A stretch of 62,476 nt of DNA from CAZMRW01 sp964568805 (GCA_964568805.1 CAZMRW010000012.1:1-62476), one strand, 5' to 3'. Positions 16,592 to 25,625 are shown, counted from the stretch's first letter. Notes: a model not told the origin generated them from the letters alone. Program-made: numbers and translations.

Positions 16592-17914
16592 ATGAAAGCC
16601 ATCGAAACACTGATTGCAACGCTGTCGGGCTGGGTATGGGGCCCGCCCATGCTGACCTTGCTGGTGGGAACAGGCCTGTATTTGACCGTGCTGCTAAAAG
16701 GCTTGCAGTTTCGCGTTTTGCCGCTGGCGTTTCGCCTAATCTTCCATAAGGATCACAGCCATGAAGGCGACATTAGCCATTTTGCCGCCTTGATGACGGC
16801 ACTGGCGGCTACCGTCGGCATCGGCAATATCGTCGGCGTCGCCACAGCGATCAGCCTGGGCGGGCCGGGGGCCGTGTTCTGGATGTGGATGACCGGCCTG
16901 GTCGGCATGGTGACCAAGTATTCGGAAGCGGTGCTGGCGGTCAAGTATCGTGAAAAAGGCGAGTACGGCATGCGCGGCGGCCCGATGTACTACCTGGCTA
17001 ACGGCGCCGGCCTGCCCTGGCTGGGCTGGCTGTTCGCATTGTTTACTGCGTTGGCGACGTTCGGTATCGGCAATATGACGCAGGCTAACGCGACCGCCAA
17101 AATTTTCGAGGCATCGTTTCATATCGAGCCCTGGGTTACCGGCGTCGTGCTGATGGTGTTGACCGCGCTGGTCATTCTCGGGGGGATTCGTTCCATCGGC
17201 AAATTCACGTCCATTCTGGTGCCGTTCATGATTATCGGCTATGTTGGCGCTTCGTTGATGGTGCTGGCGCTCAATGCAACCGAGATTCCGCATGCTTTCG
17301 GGCTGATTTTTAAACACGCTTTTGCGCCGGCGGCGGCTACGGGAGGCTTCGCCGGCGCGACCATCGCTGCGGCAATGCGCTTTGGTGTGGCCCGCGGCGT
17401 GTTTTCCAACGAATCGGGCCTGGGTTCGGCGCCGATAGCCGCCGCAGCCGCCCGCACACATGACCCGGTCAAGCAGGCGCTGGTCAGCATGACCCAGACT
17501 TTTATCGATACGCTGGTCGTCTGCACGATGACTGCCCTGGTTATTCTGACGGCACGCTCCTGGACCTTGGGGGTCAGCGCCGGACAACTGACCAGCGCCA
17601 GCTTCGGCGAAACTCTGGGCAGTACCGGCGAGATTATCGTTGCGTTGGCTACGGCCCTGTTTGCCTATTCGACCCTCATCGGCTGGAACTACTATGGCGA
17701 GAAAGCCATAGAATATCTGCTCGGGCCGCGCTCCATACGGATTTATCGGATTCTTTTTATCGCCACAGTGATCATCGGAGCGATGATGAATCTGGAGTTC
17801 GTCTGGAATTTTTCCGACTTGATGAACGGCATGATGGCCCTGCCCAATTTGATTGGTTTACTGTTACTGTCCAGGGTCGTCAAGGAAGAAACCGACCGCT
17901 ATTTCAAAAACTGA
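16592..17914 (+). CDS. AGCS family sodium/alanine (glycine) symporter
   Basis: 440 aa polytopic membrane transporter importing alanine or glycine with Na+. About ten hydrophobic segments are visible. Family hallmarks are GIGNIVGVATAISLGGPGAVFWMW, KYREKGEYGMRGGPMYYL (both shown here by their key residues) and FSNESGLGSAPIAAAAA. Start 16592 is preferred to an upstream GTG at 16529 because AAGGAG lies 8 nt before it and the product then begins like other AGCS proteins. Which amino acid is carried cannot be read from sequence. Confidence 0.93.
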   Translation: MKAIETLIATLSGWVWGPPMLTLLVGTGLYLTVLLKGLQFRVLPLAFRLIFHKDHSHEGDISHFAALMTALAATVGIGNIVGVATAISLGGPGAVFWMWMTGLVGMVTKYSEAVLAVKYREKGEYGMRGGPMYYLANGAGLPWLGWLFALFTALATFGIGNMTQANATAKIFEASFHIEPWVTGVVLMVLTALVILGGIRSIGKFTSILVPFMIIGYVGASLMVLALNATEIPHAFGLIFKHAFAPAAATGGFAGATIAAAMRFGVARGVFSNESGLGSAPIAAAAARTHDPVKQALVSMTQTFIDTLVVCTMTALVILTARSWTLGVSAGQLTSASFGETLGSTGEIIVALATALFAYSTLIGWNYYGEKAIEYLLGPRSIRIYRILFIATVIIGAMMNLEFVWNFSDLMNGMMALPNLIGLLLLSRVVKEETDRYFKN

Positions 17915-18117
17915 AGCGTGCCGATAATACAGCTAATAAATTACCGCCAAACTCTGATGCTAAAACGACACAGCGTCAGAAAGCCGCTCGATAATTACTT
18001 AGGAAAGCCGGGTTTTGGATAAAAAGTGTAAGGGTTAGCTTTGCAAGGCTTGAAAGAAGACTTAACGCGTATCTCGTTTTGAATTGTGATTAGTTGATGC
18101 CCTTGGGTATTTCTTAA

Positions 18118-18137
18118 AATAGCCGTCCCTGGCTATT
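18118..18137 (-). terminator. Intrinsic terminator of the parvulin operon
   Basis: AATAGCC and GGCTATT form a 7-bp stem with a 6-nt loop, followed on the minus strand by TTTT. It lies 13 nt after the parvulin gene stop, as expected for the 3' end of the yciI-bolA-parvulin transcript. Confidence 0.6.
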
Positions 18138-18150
18138 CCGTAAAGAAATG

Positions 18151-19170
18151 TTATTTCTTGGCGGGTTCCTGTTTGGCAGTTTCTTCGGTTTTTGCAGGTT
18201 CTTCTTTTTTCGCTTCCTCCGATGCTTTTGCTTTCTCTGCTTCAGCGGCGCTTTCAGATTTTGCATCTGATGTCGCTTTTTCGGTTGCAACGGCAGGCGC
18301 CGGAGCATCGGCTTTCGGTTTTTCTTCTACCAGAGGCACCAAAATTTCGACTTTCGCCTGTTTACGCAAGGCTTCGATCATGTCTTGAACTTTTTTGCGT
18401 TGCAAATAAGGCATCAGCTGATCTTTTACCGCGTCCAACGGAGGCGGCACTTGGGCGCGGGAATCTTCCCTTAAAATCACATGCCAGCCAAACTGGGTTT
18501 GTACGGGCGTTTTCGTGTATTTGCCTTTTTCGAGCTTGGTAACAGCATCGGAGAAAGGAGCAACCATCTGGCTGGCGACAAACCAGCCTAAATCACCGCC
18601 ATTTTGTGATTCTTTGGCGTCCAGTGAGTGCTTGTTAGCCAACGCGGCAAAATCTCCGCCCTTATCGAGTTCAGCGATCAGTTTTTTCGCCTCATCTTCA
18701 GTTTTAACTAAAATGTGGCGCGCTTTATATTCCGTACCGGTTTCTGCGGCTATTTTGCTGTCATATTCCGCTTTGATTTCAGCATCGGTTACAGGGTTGG
18801 CTTTCAGGAAATTTTGCAGGCTGGTCTGCGTCAATAGCGATTTTTTAGTCGCTTCAAGCTGTTGAATATATTCGGGCGATTTATCCAAATGCTTTTGCAA
18901 GGCATCCTGCACCAGCAATTCACGTTGAATCAGTTCTTCGATGAGTTTTTCTTTAGGGAAAGACTGGCCATGGCTTCGCTCGCCAATTTCTTTTTCCAGG
19001 TCGGAGAGTGTGGCTTTGCTGATGAATTGTCCATTGACTTCGGCGACTGCATCCTCTTTTTTGATGACCGGCGTGACCGGGGCGGCGCTTTGGGTTTCGG
19101 GAGTTTGTTGTTGGCAACCTGAAACTAACACGGTACCGGCAACAAGCAAGGGGATTACTATATTCTTCAT
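18151..19170 (-). CDS. Parvulin-type peptidyl-prolyl isomerase lipoprotein
   Basis: 339 aa. A signal peptide ends in the lipobox LVSGC (Cys19), so the protein is probably a membrane-anchored periplasmic foldase. An N-terminal SurA-like helical segment (VAEVNGQFISKATL ...) precedes a rotamase domain with ARHILVKTEDEA and GGDLGWFV. The last 60 residues are a low-complexity Ala/Glu/Lys/Pro tail (positions about 280-339). It overlaps bolA by 4 nt. A likely role is chaperoning secreted proteins; clients are unknown. Confidence 0.9.
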   Translation of the reverse strand: MKNIVIPLLVAGTVLVSGCQQQTPETQSAAPVTPVIKKEDAVAEVNGQFISKATLSDLEKEIGERSHGQSFPKEKLIEELIQRELLVQDALQKHLDKSPEYIQQLEATKKSLLTQTSLQNFLKANPVTDAEIKAEYDSKIAAETGTEYKARHILVKTEDEAKKLIAELDKGGDFAALANKHSLDAKESQNGGDLGWFVASQMVAPFSDAVTKLEKGKYTKTPVQTQFGWHVILREDSRAQVPPPLDAVKDQLMPYLQRKKVQDMIEALRKQAKVEILVPLVEEKPKADAPAPAVATEKATSDAKSESAAEAEKAKASEEAKKEEPAKTEETAKQEPAKK

Positions 19171-19448
19171 TGATGTGTTCCTTTGGTTTCTTCTGAGGGT
19201 GAAAGGGCGTTAATGCCTAGGGCATGAATTTGTTGTTTCATCAGGTCTCCAAGCGCCTGGTAAATCAACTGGTGTCTTTGCACCAATGATCTTCCTTCAA
19301 ACGCTTCCGCGACGATAGTGATATGGTAATGGCCGCCGCCGCTTCTTGCGCCGGCATGTCCGGCATGGGCCGTGCTGTTATCGATAATTTCCAGCACCTC
19401 CGGCTTGAGCGCTTCGGTTAGTAATTGTCTGATTAATTGGGTTGTCAT
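19167..19448 (-). CDS. bolA: BolA family protein
   Basis: 93 aa. The BolA fold is recognisable from HAGARSGGGHYHITIVAEAFEG-type residues (Gly-rich loop, conserved His) and RHQLIYQALGDLM with the C-terminal HALGINAL. BolA proteins pair with monothiol glutaredoxins in iron-sulfur trafficking and affect cell shape in some species. It overlaps YciI upstream and the parvulin gene downstream by 1-4 nt, so the three genes are translationally coupled. Confidence 0.92.
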   Translation of the reverse strand: MTTQLIRQLLTEALKPEVLEIIDNSTAHAGHAGARSGGGHYHITIVAEAFEGRSLVQRHQLIYQALGDLMKQQIHALGINALSPSEETKGTHQ

Positions 19449-19747
19449 TATGGAAGGACCTTTTTAAATGGTTTAATAGTCACCTTTGCGTAAACGCCCG
19501 CCTCTACATAAGGATCGGCTGCAGCCCACTGCTGGGCAGCCTCCAGGCTGTCAAATTCTGCTACAACGAGGCTGCCGGTAAATCCGGCTTCCCCCGGATT
19601 CTCACAATCAACAGCAGGGTGGGGGCCTGCAATGATCAGTCTCCCTGCATCCTGCATCTGCTTCAGCCTCTCAAGATGTTTCGGACGAACCGACATTCTT
19701 TTCGCAAGGCTATCATCTATGTCTTCACTGATAATTGCATATAACAC
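19448..19747 (-). CDS. yciI: YciI family protein
   Basis: 99 aa, ferredoxin-like fold family. The conserved residues include His and Asp in RPKHLERLKQ...AGPHP and DPYVEAGVY near the C terminus. The family resembles muconolactone isomerases but its cellular role is unknown. It is the first gene of a tight yciI-bolA-parvulin cluster, and yciB lies 133 bp upstream on the same strand. Confidence 0.9.
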   Translation of the reverse strand: MLYAIISEDIDDSLAKRMSVRPKHLERLKQMQDAGRLIIAGPHPAVDCENPGEAGFTGSLVVAEFDSLEAAQQWAAADPYVEAGVYAKVTIKPFKKVLP

Positions 19748-19880
19748 GTGTGCAGCACCTATTTTCGCTAGTCATAATGATGAGTTTCTAATAAATTATA
19801 TTATCGGTTTTATTTAGCAATGCTTACGAAACAGCATACGCAGGCTATGCGACTGCAAAGGACAAGACGGCTGGAACCGG

Positions 19881-20417
19881 TCATTCCTTGGTTTCCGGAA
19901 TGTGTTTATAGATGATCGCCATTTGCACTACGATAAAAACAACCATTAGACCCGGTACACCAAAGGTTTTAAAGGTTACCCAATCATCGGTGTCATAGTT
20001 AAACATCACATAGACATTGATAAAACCTACGATAAGAAAAAAGCTTGACCACATCAAATTCAAACGTTTCCAGATCGCGGATGGGAGGGTTAAGCTTCCG
20101 GACATCATGCGTTCAACGATCGGTTTTTCACCGATAAATTGGCTGCCCAAAAAGACCAGGCCAAATAACCATTCTATGATCGACAGTTTCCATTTGATGA
20201 ATTGCTCATCATGTAAATAAATCGTCGCACCACCCATGACAATAATCAAAACCAGGGTAATCCATTGCATGGTTCCAACCTTCCTGTGTTTGAACCAGCC
20301 ATAGGCCACTTGAACAATAGTCGCTGCAATAACCACTGCCGTTGCCACATAAATGTTGTAAAACTTATAGGCAATAAAAAATAAAATAATAGGAATAAAT
20401 TCGCTTAGCTGGTTCAT
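19881..20417 (-). CDS. yciB: Inner membrane septation protein A (YciB/IspZ)
   Basis: 178 aa, five or six membrane segments. Recognisable from FIPIILFFIAYKFYNIYVAT, GSQFIGEKPIVERMM and LNLMWSSFFLIVGFINVYV (key residues of each). YciB is linked to cell envelope and septum formation in enteric bacteria. The yciB-yciI neighbourhood is widespread in gammaproteobacteria. The start is well placed, with GGAA upstream. Confidence 0.92.
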   Translation of the reverse strand: MNQLSEFIPIILFFIAYKFYNIYVATAVVIAATIVQVAYGWFKHRKVGTMQWITLVLIIVMGGATIYLHDEQFIKWKLSIIEWLFGLVFLGSQFIGEKPIVERMMSGSLTLPSAIWKRLNLMWSSFFLIVGFINVYVMFNYDTDDWVTFKTFGVPGLMVVFIVVQMAIIYKHIPETKE

Positions 20418-20866
20418 TGGTTCCAGGAAGGTTATCGGGAGATGAGTAATATTTCCACATTAAAAAACGGAAGGGACTGTGCAAAGGCGATCGATTTCCT
20501 GAACGTACGCATGGGGTCCTTCTGTTAGTGATATCTGACTTGAGCTGGCTTAAACCGATAGGTCAGGGCTTAACCGATATAATCTGTTGACGGCTAGGGT
20601 GTTTGTGTAAAAGTGTGTTCAATAAATTTTGTTGGGGATATCCCGGTTAGCGCTTGGTCTTCCATGATTATTAATATCCTTCTCAAGGATTGGCTTTGAG
20701 ACTTAACGGTTCCCGAATCCATGAACAATCAAATTAAATTAATGTGCCTTATTGTTTGTTTTGAATAATCTTCAAACTTTGTATTGTAAGTTTTTATTCA
20801 ATGAATGTACATGATTCAATAGTTGTTTCTGTTAGAATGTTAAAAAACTTTTTTAGGGGCGTATCT
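20418..20866. other. Intergenic region between yciB and the DUF1244 gene
   Basis: 450 bp of divergent promoter space with no gene recognised. Two imperfect direct copies of GGCTTAAACCGATA and GGGCTTAACCGATA occur at about 20547-20579, the second running into TATAAT at 20578-20583. This could be an operator plus -10 element on the plus strand, but no good -35 is spaced from it. Confidence 0.4.
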
Positions 20867-21166
20867 ATGGATAAACAAATCCGGACTGAATTGGAGGCGG
20901 CGACATTCAGGAGATTGATCAATCATTTACAAAAGCATACCGAGGCTCAAAATATCGATCTGATGATATTGGCCGATTTTTGCAGGAATTGTCTCGCGAA
21001 ATGGTATATGGCTGCGGCTGAAGAGCAGGGCGTGGCGATGGATTATGATCAGGCAAGGGAAATTGTCTACGGAATGCCTTATCGGGAATGGCGCGATAAA
21101 TTTCAAAAAGAAGCGACCCCCGAACAACTGGCCGCCTATGAACTCAAGCAGCAAGCGAAATCCTGA
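20867..21166 (+). CDS. DUF1244 family protein
   Basis: 99 aa, small helical protein of the DUF1244 family, recognisable by DFCRNCLAKWYMAAAEE and REIVYGMPYREWRDKFQ. The CRNCLAKW segment holds two conserved Cys. The function is unknown. Start 20867 is chosen because AGGGG lies 7 nt upstream; the open frame continues back to 20801 without a better site. It stands alone and is convergent with the YceI gene. Confidence 0.88.
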   Translation: MDKQIRTELEAATFRRLINHLQKHTEAQNIDLMILADFCRNCLAKWYMAAAEEQGVAMDYDQAREIVYGMPYREWRDKFQKEATPEQLAAYELKQQAKS

Positions 21167-21330
21167 GCAAAGTTTGCGATTTAACGGTTTCGGACACTGA
21201 GTTATAGGGTTATCGTTTACGGTGCTGTCTGTATTTCTGTTAGCATCCGGAAAAAGCCTTGCCAATCCCAACTTGTCAGTTATGGAAGAATTTACAGGCA
21301 GTGTCTGCGCTGTATCAGAGTGGTTGCACA

Positions 21331-21897
21331 TCAGTCCCTGATCGCCTCAACCTGAATTAAAATTTTAACGTCATCGGCTAAGGCGGGCGCGTACTTGTCC
21401 ACGCCAAAATCAGATCGCTTGATCATGGTCATGGCATTGGCCCCGCAGGTATTTTTCATGGATATCAGGTTTATTCCGCAATGAAAATGGTCTAATGTTA
21501 GTTTCACGGGTTTGGTGATGCCGTGCAGGGTCAGTTTGCCATCTGCGGCTATGAGCCGGTCCTGGTCAAAGCTTAACTTATCGGCTTGAAACCGGATTTC
21601 CGGATATCTCTCGGCATCCAGAAAATCCTTGCCGCGCAGATGCTTTTCCAATTCCGCAAGGCCCGTACTGATGGATGCCGTCTCGATGATGACATCGATG
21701 GTGCCGGTTGCCGACTTCGGATCGATCGTCACTTTGCCGCTTGTTTGATTAAAACGGCCGCGCTGAATGGAAAAACCTAAATGGTTGATCTCGAAGCTCG
21801 GAAAGGTATGTCTGGAATCGATTGTATAGGTATCGGCAACGGCGGCGGAGCTTATTAATGTGCCGACAATAATTGTTATCAAAGAAAGCTTAGCCAT
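21331..21897 (-). CDS. YceI family periplasmic protein
   Basis: 188 aa with a cleavable signal peptide (MAKLSLITIIVGTLISSAAVA). The mature part is a lipocalin-like YceI barrel (YTIDSRHTFPSFEINHLGF, GTIDVIIETASI, LTLHGITKPVKLTL) known to bind isoprenoid lipids in some members. The start at 21897 is supported by AGGAAA; an upstream in-frame ATG at 21993 would bury the signal peptide. A candidate small RNA starts divergently upstream. Confidence 0.92.
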   Translation of the reverse strand: MAKLSLITIIVGTLISSAAVADTYTIDSRHTFPSFEINHLGFSIQRGRFNQTSGKVTIDPKSATGTIDVIIETASISTGLAELEKHLRGKDFLDAERYPEIRFQADKLSFDQDRLIAADGKLTLHGITKPVKLTLDHFHCGINLISMKNTCGANAMTMIKRSDFGVDKYAPALADDVKILIQVEAIRD

Positions 21898-22008
21898 AAT
21901 TTTTCCTGTTGGGTAAAGGAGATGATGCTCAAATTCATTGGGAAAACCGGGTAGGGACAGGCATGAATTGTCAATAATTAGGAAACAATTCATTAATAAT
22001 AACGCATC

Positions 22009-22037
22009 TTGTTAACAAAATGAATATAAAATATAAT
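22009..22037 (+). promoter_or_regulatory. Near-consensus sigma70 promoter of candidate sRNA
   Basis: TTGTTA at 22009-22014, a 17-nt spacer, then a perfect TATAAT at 22032-22037. Transcription would begin near 22044-22046. No protein gene follows on the plus strand before the terminator at 22169-22202, so the promoter points to a non-coding transcript. Confidence 0.65.
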
Positions 22038-22044
22038 TTTCAGC

Positions 22045-22202
22045 AATTGAAAAGCTAATGAAATCGCATCGCTATGCGTAAGCACGAATAATTGCTTTGA
22101 TCAACAGTTTCATACACCTCCTCGAAGTGTGAAAATACGGAATTAATAGGAATTCTGTATCCCCTTGTCTCCCTTTGCCTTCGGCACTGGGAGTATTTTT
22201 TT
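22045..22202 (+). ncRNA. Candidate novel small RNA, about 155 nt
   Basis: It is bounded by a sigma70 promoter (22009-22037) and an intrinsic terminator (22169-22202). Predicted local stems: CGCAT/ATGCG (22065-22078); AAGCA/TGCTT (22080-22097); ACAC/GTGT (22114-22130) with a 9-nt loop CTCCTCGAA; and a 10-bp stem ATACGGAATT/AATTCTGTAT (22135-22160) with one G-U pair. The CTCCTC loop is complementary to GAGGAG, the core of Shine-Dalgarno sites, so it could act by base pairing. A seven-codon ORF (22054-22077) is present but has no clear ribosome site. No similarity to 6S, tmRNA, RNase P, Spot 42 or RsmY/Z is apparent. The span is inferred, not measured. Confidence 0.55.
22169..22202 (+). terminator. 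Intrinsic terminator on the plus strand
   Basis: CTCCC (22169-22173) pairs with GGGAG (22189-22193) around an inner TGCC-TTC-GGCA stem, followed by TATTTTTTT. On the minus strand the stem has no U tract, so it cannot serve the Mla operon on that side. No plus-strand protein gene ends here. Confidence 0.7.
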
Positions 22203-22245
22203 GCCTGATGTTTTTTCTCCGTGCCGGGAAAATACAAATTCAAGT

Positions 22246-22800
22246 TCATTGATCAGATAACTCTGAGAGCCAGGTCTGAATCCGATCAGCAGCCTGCCGC
22301 GTCAATTCAGAAAATGCAGTCACAGCGCCAAGGGCATCCGGCGTATCAGTCCATCGTTCAAAACGAAACTGCTCAGTGCCAAGTTTTATTTTATGGTCAG
22401 CGGAATAGGCCTCAACTGACAAATGCATCAGAACTTTTGACTGGCGAGGGGATTCGAACTGTTGCTCAAACTCCAGCAATTTAATAATCATGGGTCTATT
22501 CAGCGCTTTTCCGAGGAACTTCAGTTGTTGTTCGAGGATTTCGGCAGGCGGCGCTATCCAGCGATCGAGGTTGTAAAACCTGACCTGAGTCGGATTAGCA
22601 TACAGCAAACGATAACGGATCCGATTATCCCGGAGCCATATAGGAGCATCGATGGTAATATCCTCTTGTGTCAATGGCTTATGAACAGGGTTCGCCTGAT
22701 TTATGCCAAAATCATGCATCGCAGGCTGTCTGGGGGTGATACTGCACCCGGCAAAAAACAGGATCATAGGGAGCAATAATAAATTGATCGGATAGCTCAT
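22246..22800 (-). CDS. ABC-type transport auxiliary lipoprotein (PqiC/ABC_trans_aux)
   Basis: 184 aa. The signal peptide ends in lipobox FFAGC. The remainder fits the ABC_trans_aux family, outer-membrane-anchored partners of MCE lipid transporters (DAPIWLRDNRIRYRLLYANPTQVRFYNLDRW region by its key residues). It overlaps the MCE gene by 4 nt and closes the four-gene operon. It would bridge the periplasmic MCE ring to the outer membrane. Confidence 0.85.
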   Translation of the reverse strand: MSYPINLLLLPMILFFAGCSITPRQPAMHDFGINQANPVHKPLTQEDITIDAPIWLRDNRIRYRLLYANPTQVRFYNLDRWIAPPAEILEQQLKFLGKALNRPMIIKLLEFEQQFESPRQSKVLMHLSVEAYSADHKIKLGTEQFRFERWTDTPDALGAVTAFSELTRQAADRIQTWLSELSDQ

Positions 22801-23711
22801 TTGGGTTCCTTGTAACCGGGTTCGCCGGGTCCCGGTTCTGATCGATCCGGTCCCAGCAGCAATGATTGCGGATTGTTTTCCAGCATGGCGGCGACCCGTT
22901 TCACTTCATGAGCGGCGGCTTGCATATCAGTCATCAGTTCGTTGACTTTCGGCAAGGTGGTTTGCACCATGACATCACCGGCCGTTTTGCCGGTGTCGGC
23001 GAGTTCTTCGGCTTTGATACTTAGGGTTTGCACCTGCCTGCTTAACATTTGCAAGTCGGCAGACAGTGAGTCGATATGCGACAGGGTTTTTCCCGCGTCA
23101 GCGGTCAACTTGGGAATGCCGGCAAGGGCCTTGTTGACGCTTTCTTGCAGTTGGGTCAGTTTATCGGACAAGCTTTTCAGATTTCCCAGGATATCGCCGA
23201 TATTTTTTGAATTTTCATCATTCAATAAAGAGGTGAGTCTCATCATTAAATAATCGGCTTTTTTTAAAAGTTCCTCTCCGGAATCCATCAGTTTTTCGGC
23301 TAGGGACTGTCTCAAAGGAATACGGGTCTTTGGATTGTCGCCGGGCCGCAATCGTTCCGGTATGTTGCCCGAATCCTCCAGTTGCAGCTGGGTCAAGCCG
23401 GTGACCCCTTTCAATTGTAAGGTGGCGTATACCCCTCTGGTCAAAACGATGTCTTTGTCCACTTCGATGGCGACCAGAATAATGCTGGAGTTAGACGGAT
23501 CGAACTGGATGCTGAGTACTTTTCCTACGGCGATGCCCCGATAGAAAACCGTCGACTCGAGATTAAGACCAGTCACGGATTCATTCGTTGACACGATATA
23601 AAGATTGCGTTCACGCTCGAAATGACCGATCCAGTAGATGACTGCCGTGGTTGCGGCTACTAAACAAATCAAAAACAGACCGGTAATGAGTGCGTGTTTA
23701 TTTCTGCCCAT
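22797..23711 (-). CDS. MCE (MlaD-type) lipid transport substrate-binding protein
   Basis: 304 aa. An N-terminal membrane helix (HALITGLFLICLVAATTAVIY) is followed by an MCE domain (residues about 40-125: GLNLESTVFYRGIAVGKVLSI, GVTGLTQLQLED), then a long helical tail with heptad-like Leu. It is longer than Escherichia coli MlaD (183 aa) and ends Pro/Gly-rich. Start 23711 has AGGAG upstream; earlier in-frame codons lie inside the ATPase gene. It would form the periplasmic ring that carries lipids. Confidence 0.9.
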   Translation of the reverse strand: MGRNKHALITGLFLICLVAATTAVIYWIGHFERERNLYIVSTNESVTGLNLESTVFYRGIAVGKVLSIQFDPSNSSIILVAIEVDKDIVLTRGVYATLQLKGVTGLTQLQLEDSGNIPERLRPGDNPKTRIPLRQSLAEKLMDSGEELLKKADYLMMRLTSLLNDENSKNIGDILGNLKSLSDKLTQLQESVNKALAGIPKLTADAGKTLSHIDSLSADLQMLSRQVQTLSIKAEELADTGKTAGDVMVQTTLPKVNELMTDMQAAAHEVKRVAAMLENNPQSLLLGPDRSEPGPGEPGYKEPK

Positions 23712-24486
23712 GTGGCTCCTTGTGATATTGAAAAACCCGCTCTGCCCGATTATTATGAAAAAATTGTTTAACAAAAGGATGCTGACAGTTTAATACCGAC
23801 GCCAGCGATCCAAAAGCGACCAACTGATTATCTGCCAGCACGGCAACCTGGGTGCATAGATCCCTAAGTATATCCAAATCATGGGTGACCATGACCACAG
23901 TAAAGTTGAGGTCACGGTGCAGTTCCGATAAAAGGCTAACAAAATCCTCGCTGGAAATGGGATCGAGGCCCGAGGTCGGTTCATCGAGCAACAAGAGTTC
24001 CGGTTCCAGGATCAATGTGCGGGCCAGGGCCACCCGTTTGATCATGCCTCCGGACAAATCCGCCGGTTTTAACCAGGCATCCTGGGCTGCCAGTCCCACT
24101 CTTGCCAATTTCATAAAGACCAGGCGTTTAATCAATTCTTCATCATCGATTCCAACTTCCCTTAATGGAAATGCAATATTGTCATAGACATTGAGAACGC
24201 TGAATAATGCGCCTTTCTGAAATAAAACGCCGCAATTGTTTTTCAGCCGCTGGCCGTGGTCAGCTAAAACATTTTTTAACGATTGCCCCATGACGAAAAT
24301 TTCTCCCTGACTGGGCAGTTGCAGACCGATAATTTCGCGCAGCAAGGTCGTTTTGCCGCAGCCGGACGCGCCGACCAGGCCCAGTATTTCCCCTTGCTTT
24401 ATGGCAAGATTGATATCCTGATGAACCGTTTTTTCCCCGAAACGGGTCCATACATGTTCAAACCGTATTGCATCGTTTGCTGTCAT
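23698..24486 (-). CDS. MlaF-type ABC transporter ATPase
   Basis: 262 aa. Walker A GASGCGKTT (residues 39-47), signature LSGGM, Walker B LLLLDEPTSGLD and the H-loop VTHD are intact. It powers the MCE lipid transporter. The start at 24486 overlaps the permease stop as ATGA; the longer open frame upstream lies inside the permease gene and is not coding in this frame. The C terminus overlaps the MCE gene start by 14 nt. Confidence 0.95.
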   Translation of the reverse strand: MTANDAIRFEHVWTRFGEKTVHQDINLAIKQGEILGLVGASGCGKTTLLREIIGLQLPSQGEIFVMGQSLKNVLADHGQRLKNNCGVLFQKGALFSVLNVYDNIAFPLREVGIDDEELIKRLVFMKLARVGLAAQDAWLKPADLSGGMIKRVALARTLILEPELLLLDEPTSGLDPISSEDFVSLLSELHRDLNFTVVMVTHDLDILRDLCTQVAVLADNQLVAFGSLASVLNCQHPFVKQFFHNNRAERVFQYHKEPHGQK

Positions 24487-25625
24487 GGCATGCCGATATC
24501 CATAAAGAGAATCGCGAATAGGGCGTCGACCATAATCACGACGGTAATCGCCGCCACCACGGAGTTGGTCGTCTCGCTGCCCAAACTTTCGGTATTGGGT
24601 TGAATACGAAAGCCAAAGTGACAGGCAATCAGCGCAATCATCAGACCGAAGACTGTACTCTTGAGCAGGCCGATAAACACATTCATTAAGGGTACCGTAT
24701 CGGGCAGTTTTTGAAAAAACTGCTGGTAGCTGATATCGAGCGTATTTTGTGCCGAAAACATCCCCCCTAATAACGCGGCGCCATCGGTCCAAATGGTTAG
24801 CAAGGGCAAGACTACGGTCAATGCGGTTACTTTGGGCAAGACCAGACGCAATGAATGAGCGATGCCCATCGCAGAAAGCGCATCGAGTTCCTCGGTTACG
24901 CGCATGATGCCGATCTGGGCAGTCATTGCAGAACCTGATCGGCCGGCAACCAGAATAGCGGCCAGTAGCGGTCCCAATTCACGGATAATGCTTAATCCCA
25001 GAATATCGATAATATAGATTTCCGCGCCGAACATTTGCAATTGCAGGGCCGACAAATAACTTAGCACAATGCCGATCAGGAAACCGACCAGCGCCGTGAT
25101 GCCCAAAGCCCTGACGCCTGACTCATAAATGGTAATCGAAAACTCCGCCCACGGTATTTCGCCCGGATGCCATAACAAGTGGAGCATATCCAGTACCAGT
25201 TGGCCCAGCAAAGCGATCCAGTCGACAAGCTGTCCCCAAAAACCGCTGATCAGCCGATGAAAATAAGTGACGATCAGGTTTAACGGCGAAATAGCCGGTT
25301 CGCCGTCCGGAAGTTGCTGGTCTTGCCATTGCTCAAAAAGGCGCAGATGTTCCGGCCTGGTTTTCAGCTCGGCCGGGAGTTGTTTTTTCCAGGCAAGCCA
25401 GATCATCAATGCCGCGGCATTATCCAGCACGTCTATAGCCTCCAGATCCCATTGCAGCGTTTTGTTTCTGGCGTAGCGGCTGATGTCATGGCGCAAGCCT
25501 GGAACCGTTGAAAGATTGCGCAGATTCCACTGCCCCGACAATTTTATGCAATAGGGTTTCCCGTCCCGTTCAACGATGTCCAGCAAGGGGAGGGCTTCGG
25601 CATTTGTGGCCGTGTCAGTCGTCAT
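24483..25625 (-). CDS. MlaE-type permease with N-terminal STAS-like domain
   Basis: 380 aa. Residues 1-110 resemble a STAS domain (LSGQWNLRNL ... WDLEAIDVLDNAAALMIW). The rest is the MlaE permease (GFLIGIVLSYLSALQLQMFGAE, LGPLLAAILVAGRSGSAMTAQIG, TEELDALSAMGI). Enteric MlaE is about 260 aa and has no STAS part, so this is the fused form found in many proteobacteria. It is first in the operon MlaE-MlaF-MlaD-PqiC-like, likely moving phospholipids between the two membranes. Confidence 0.93.
   Translation of the reverse strand: MTTDTATNAEALPLLDIVERDGKPYCIKLSGQWNLRNLSTVPGLRHDISRYARNKTLQWDLEAIDVLDNAAALMIWLAWKKQLPAELKTRPEHLRLFEQWQDQQLPDGEPAISPLNLIVTYFHRLISGFWGQLVDWIALLGQLVLDMLHLLWHPGEIPWAEFSITIYESGVRALGITALVGFLIGIVLSYLSALQLQMFGAEIYIIDILGLSIIRELGPLLAAILVAGRSGSAMTAQIGIMRVTEELDALSAMGIAHSLRLVLPKVTALTVVLPLLTIWTDGAALLGGMFSAQNTLDISYQQFFQKLPDTVPLMNVFIGLLKSTVFGLMIALIACHFGFRIQPNTESLGSETTNSVVAAITVVIMVDALFAILFMDIGMP

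Noticed and set aside
16736..17587. 283-codon open frame antisense to the AGCS symporter
   Set aside because: Very Gln/Arg/His-rich composition typical of a shadow of a hydrophobic gene; no start signal.
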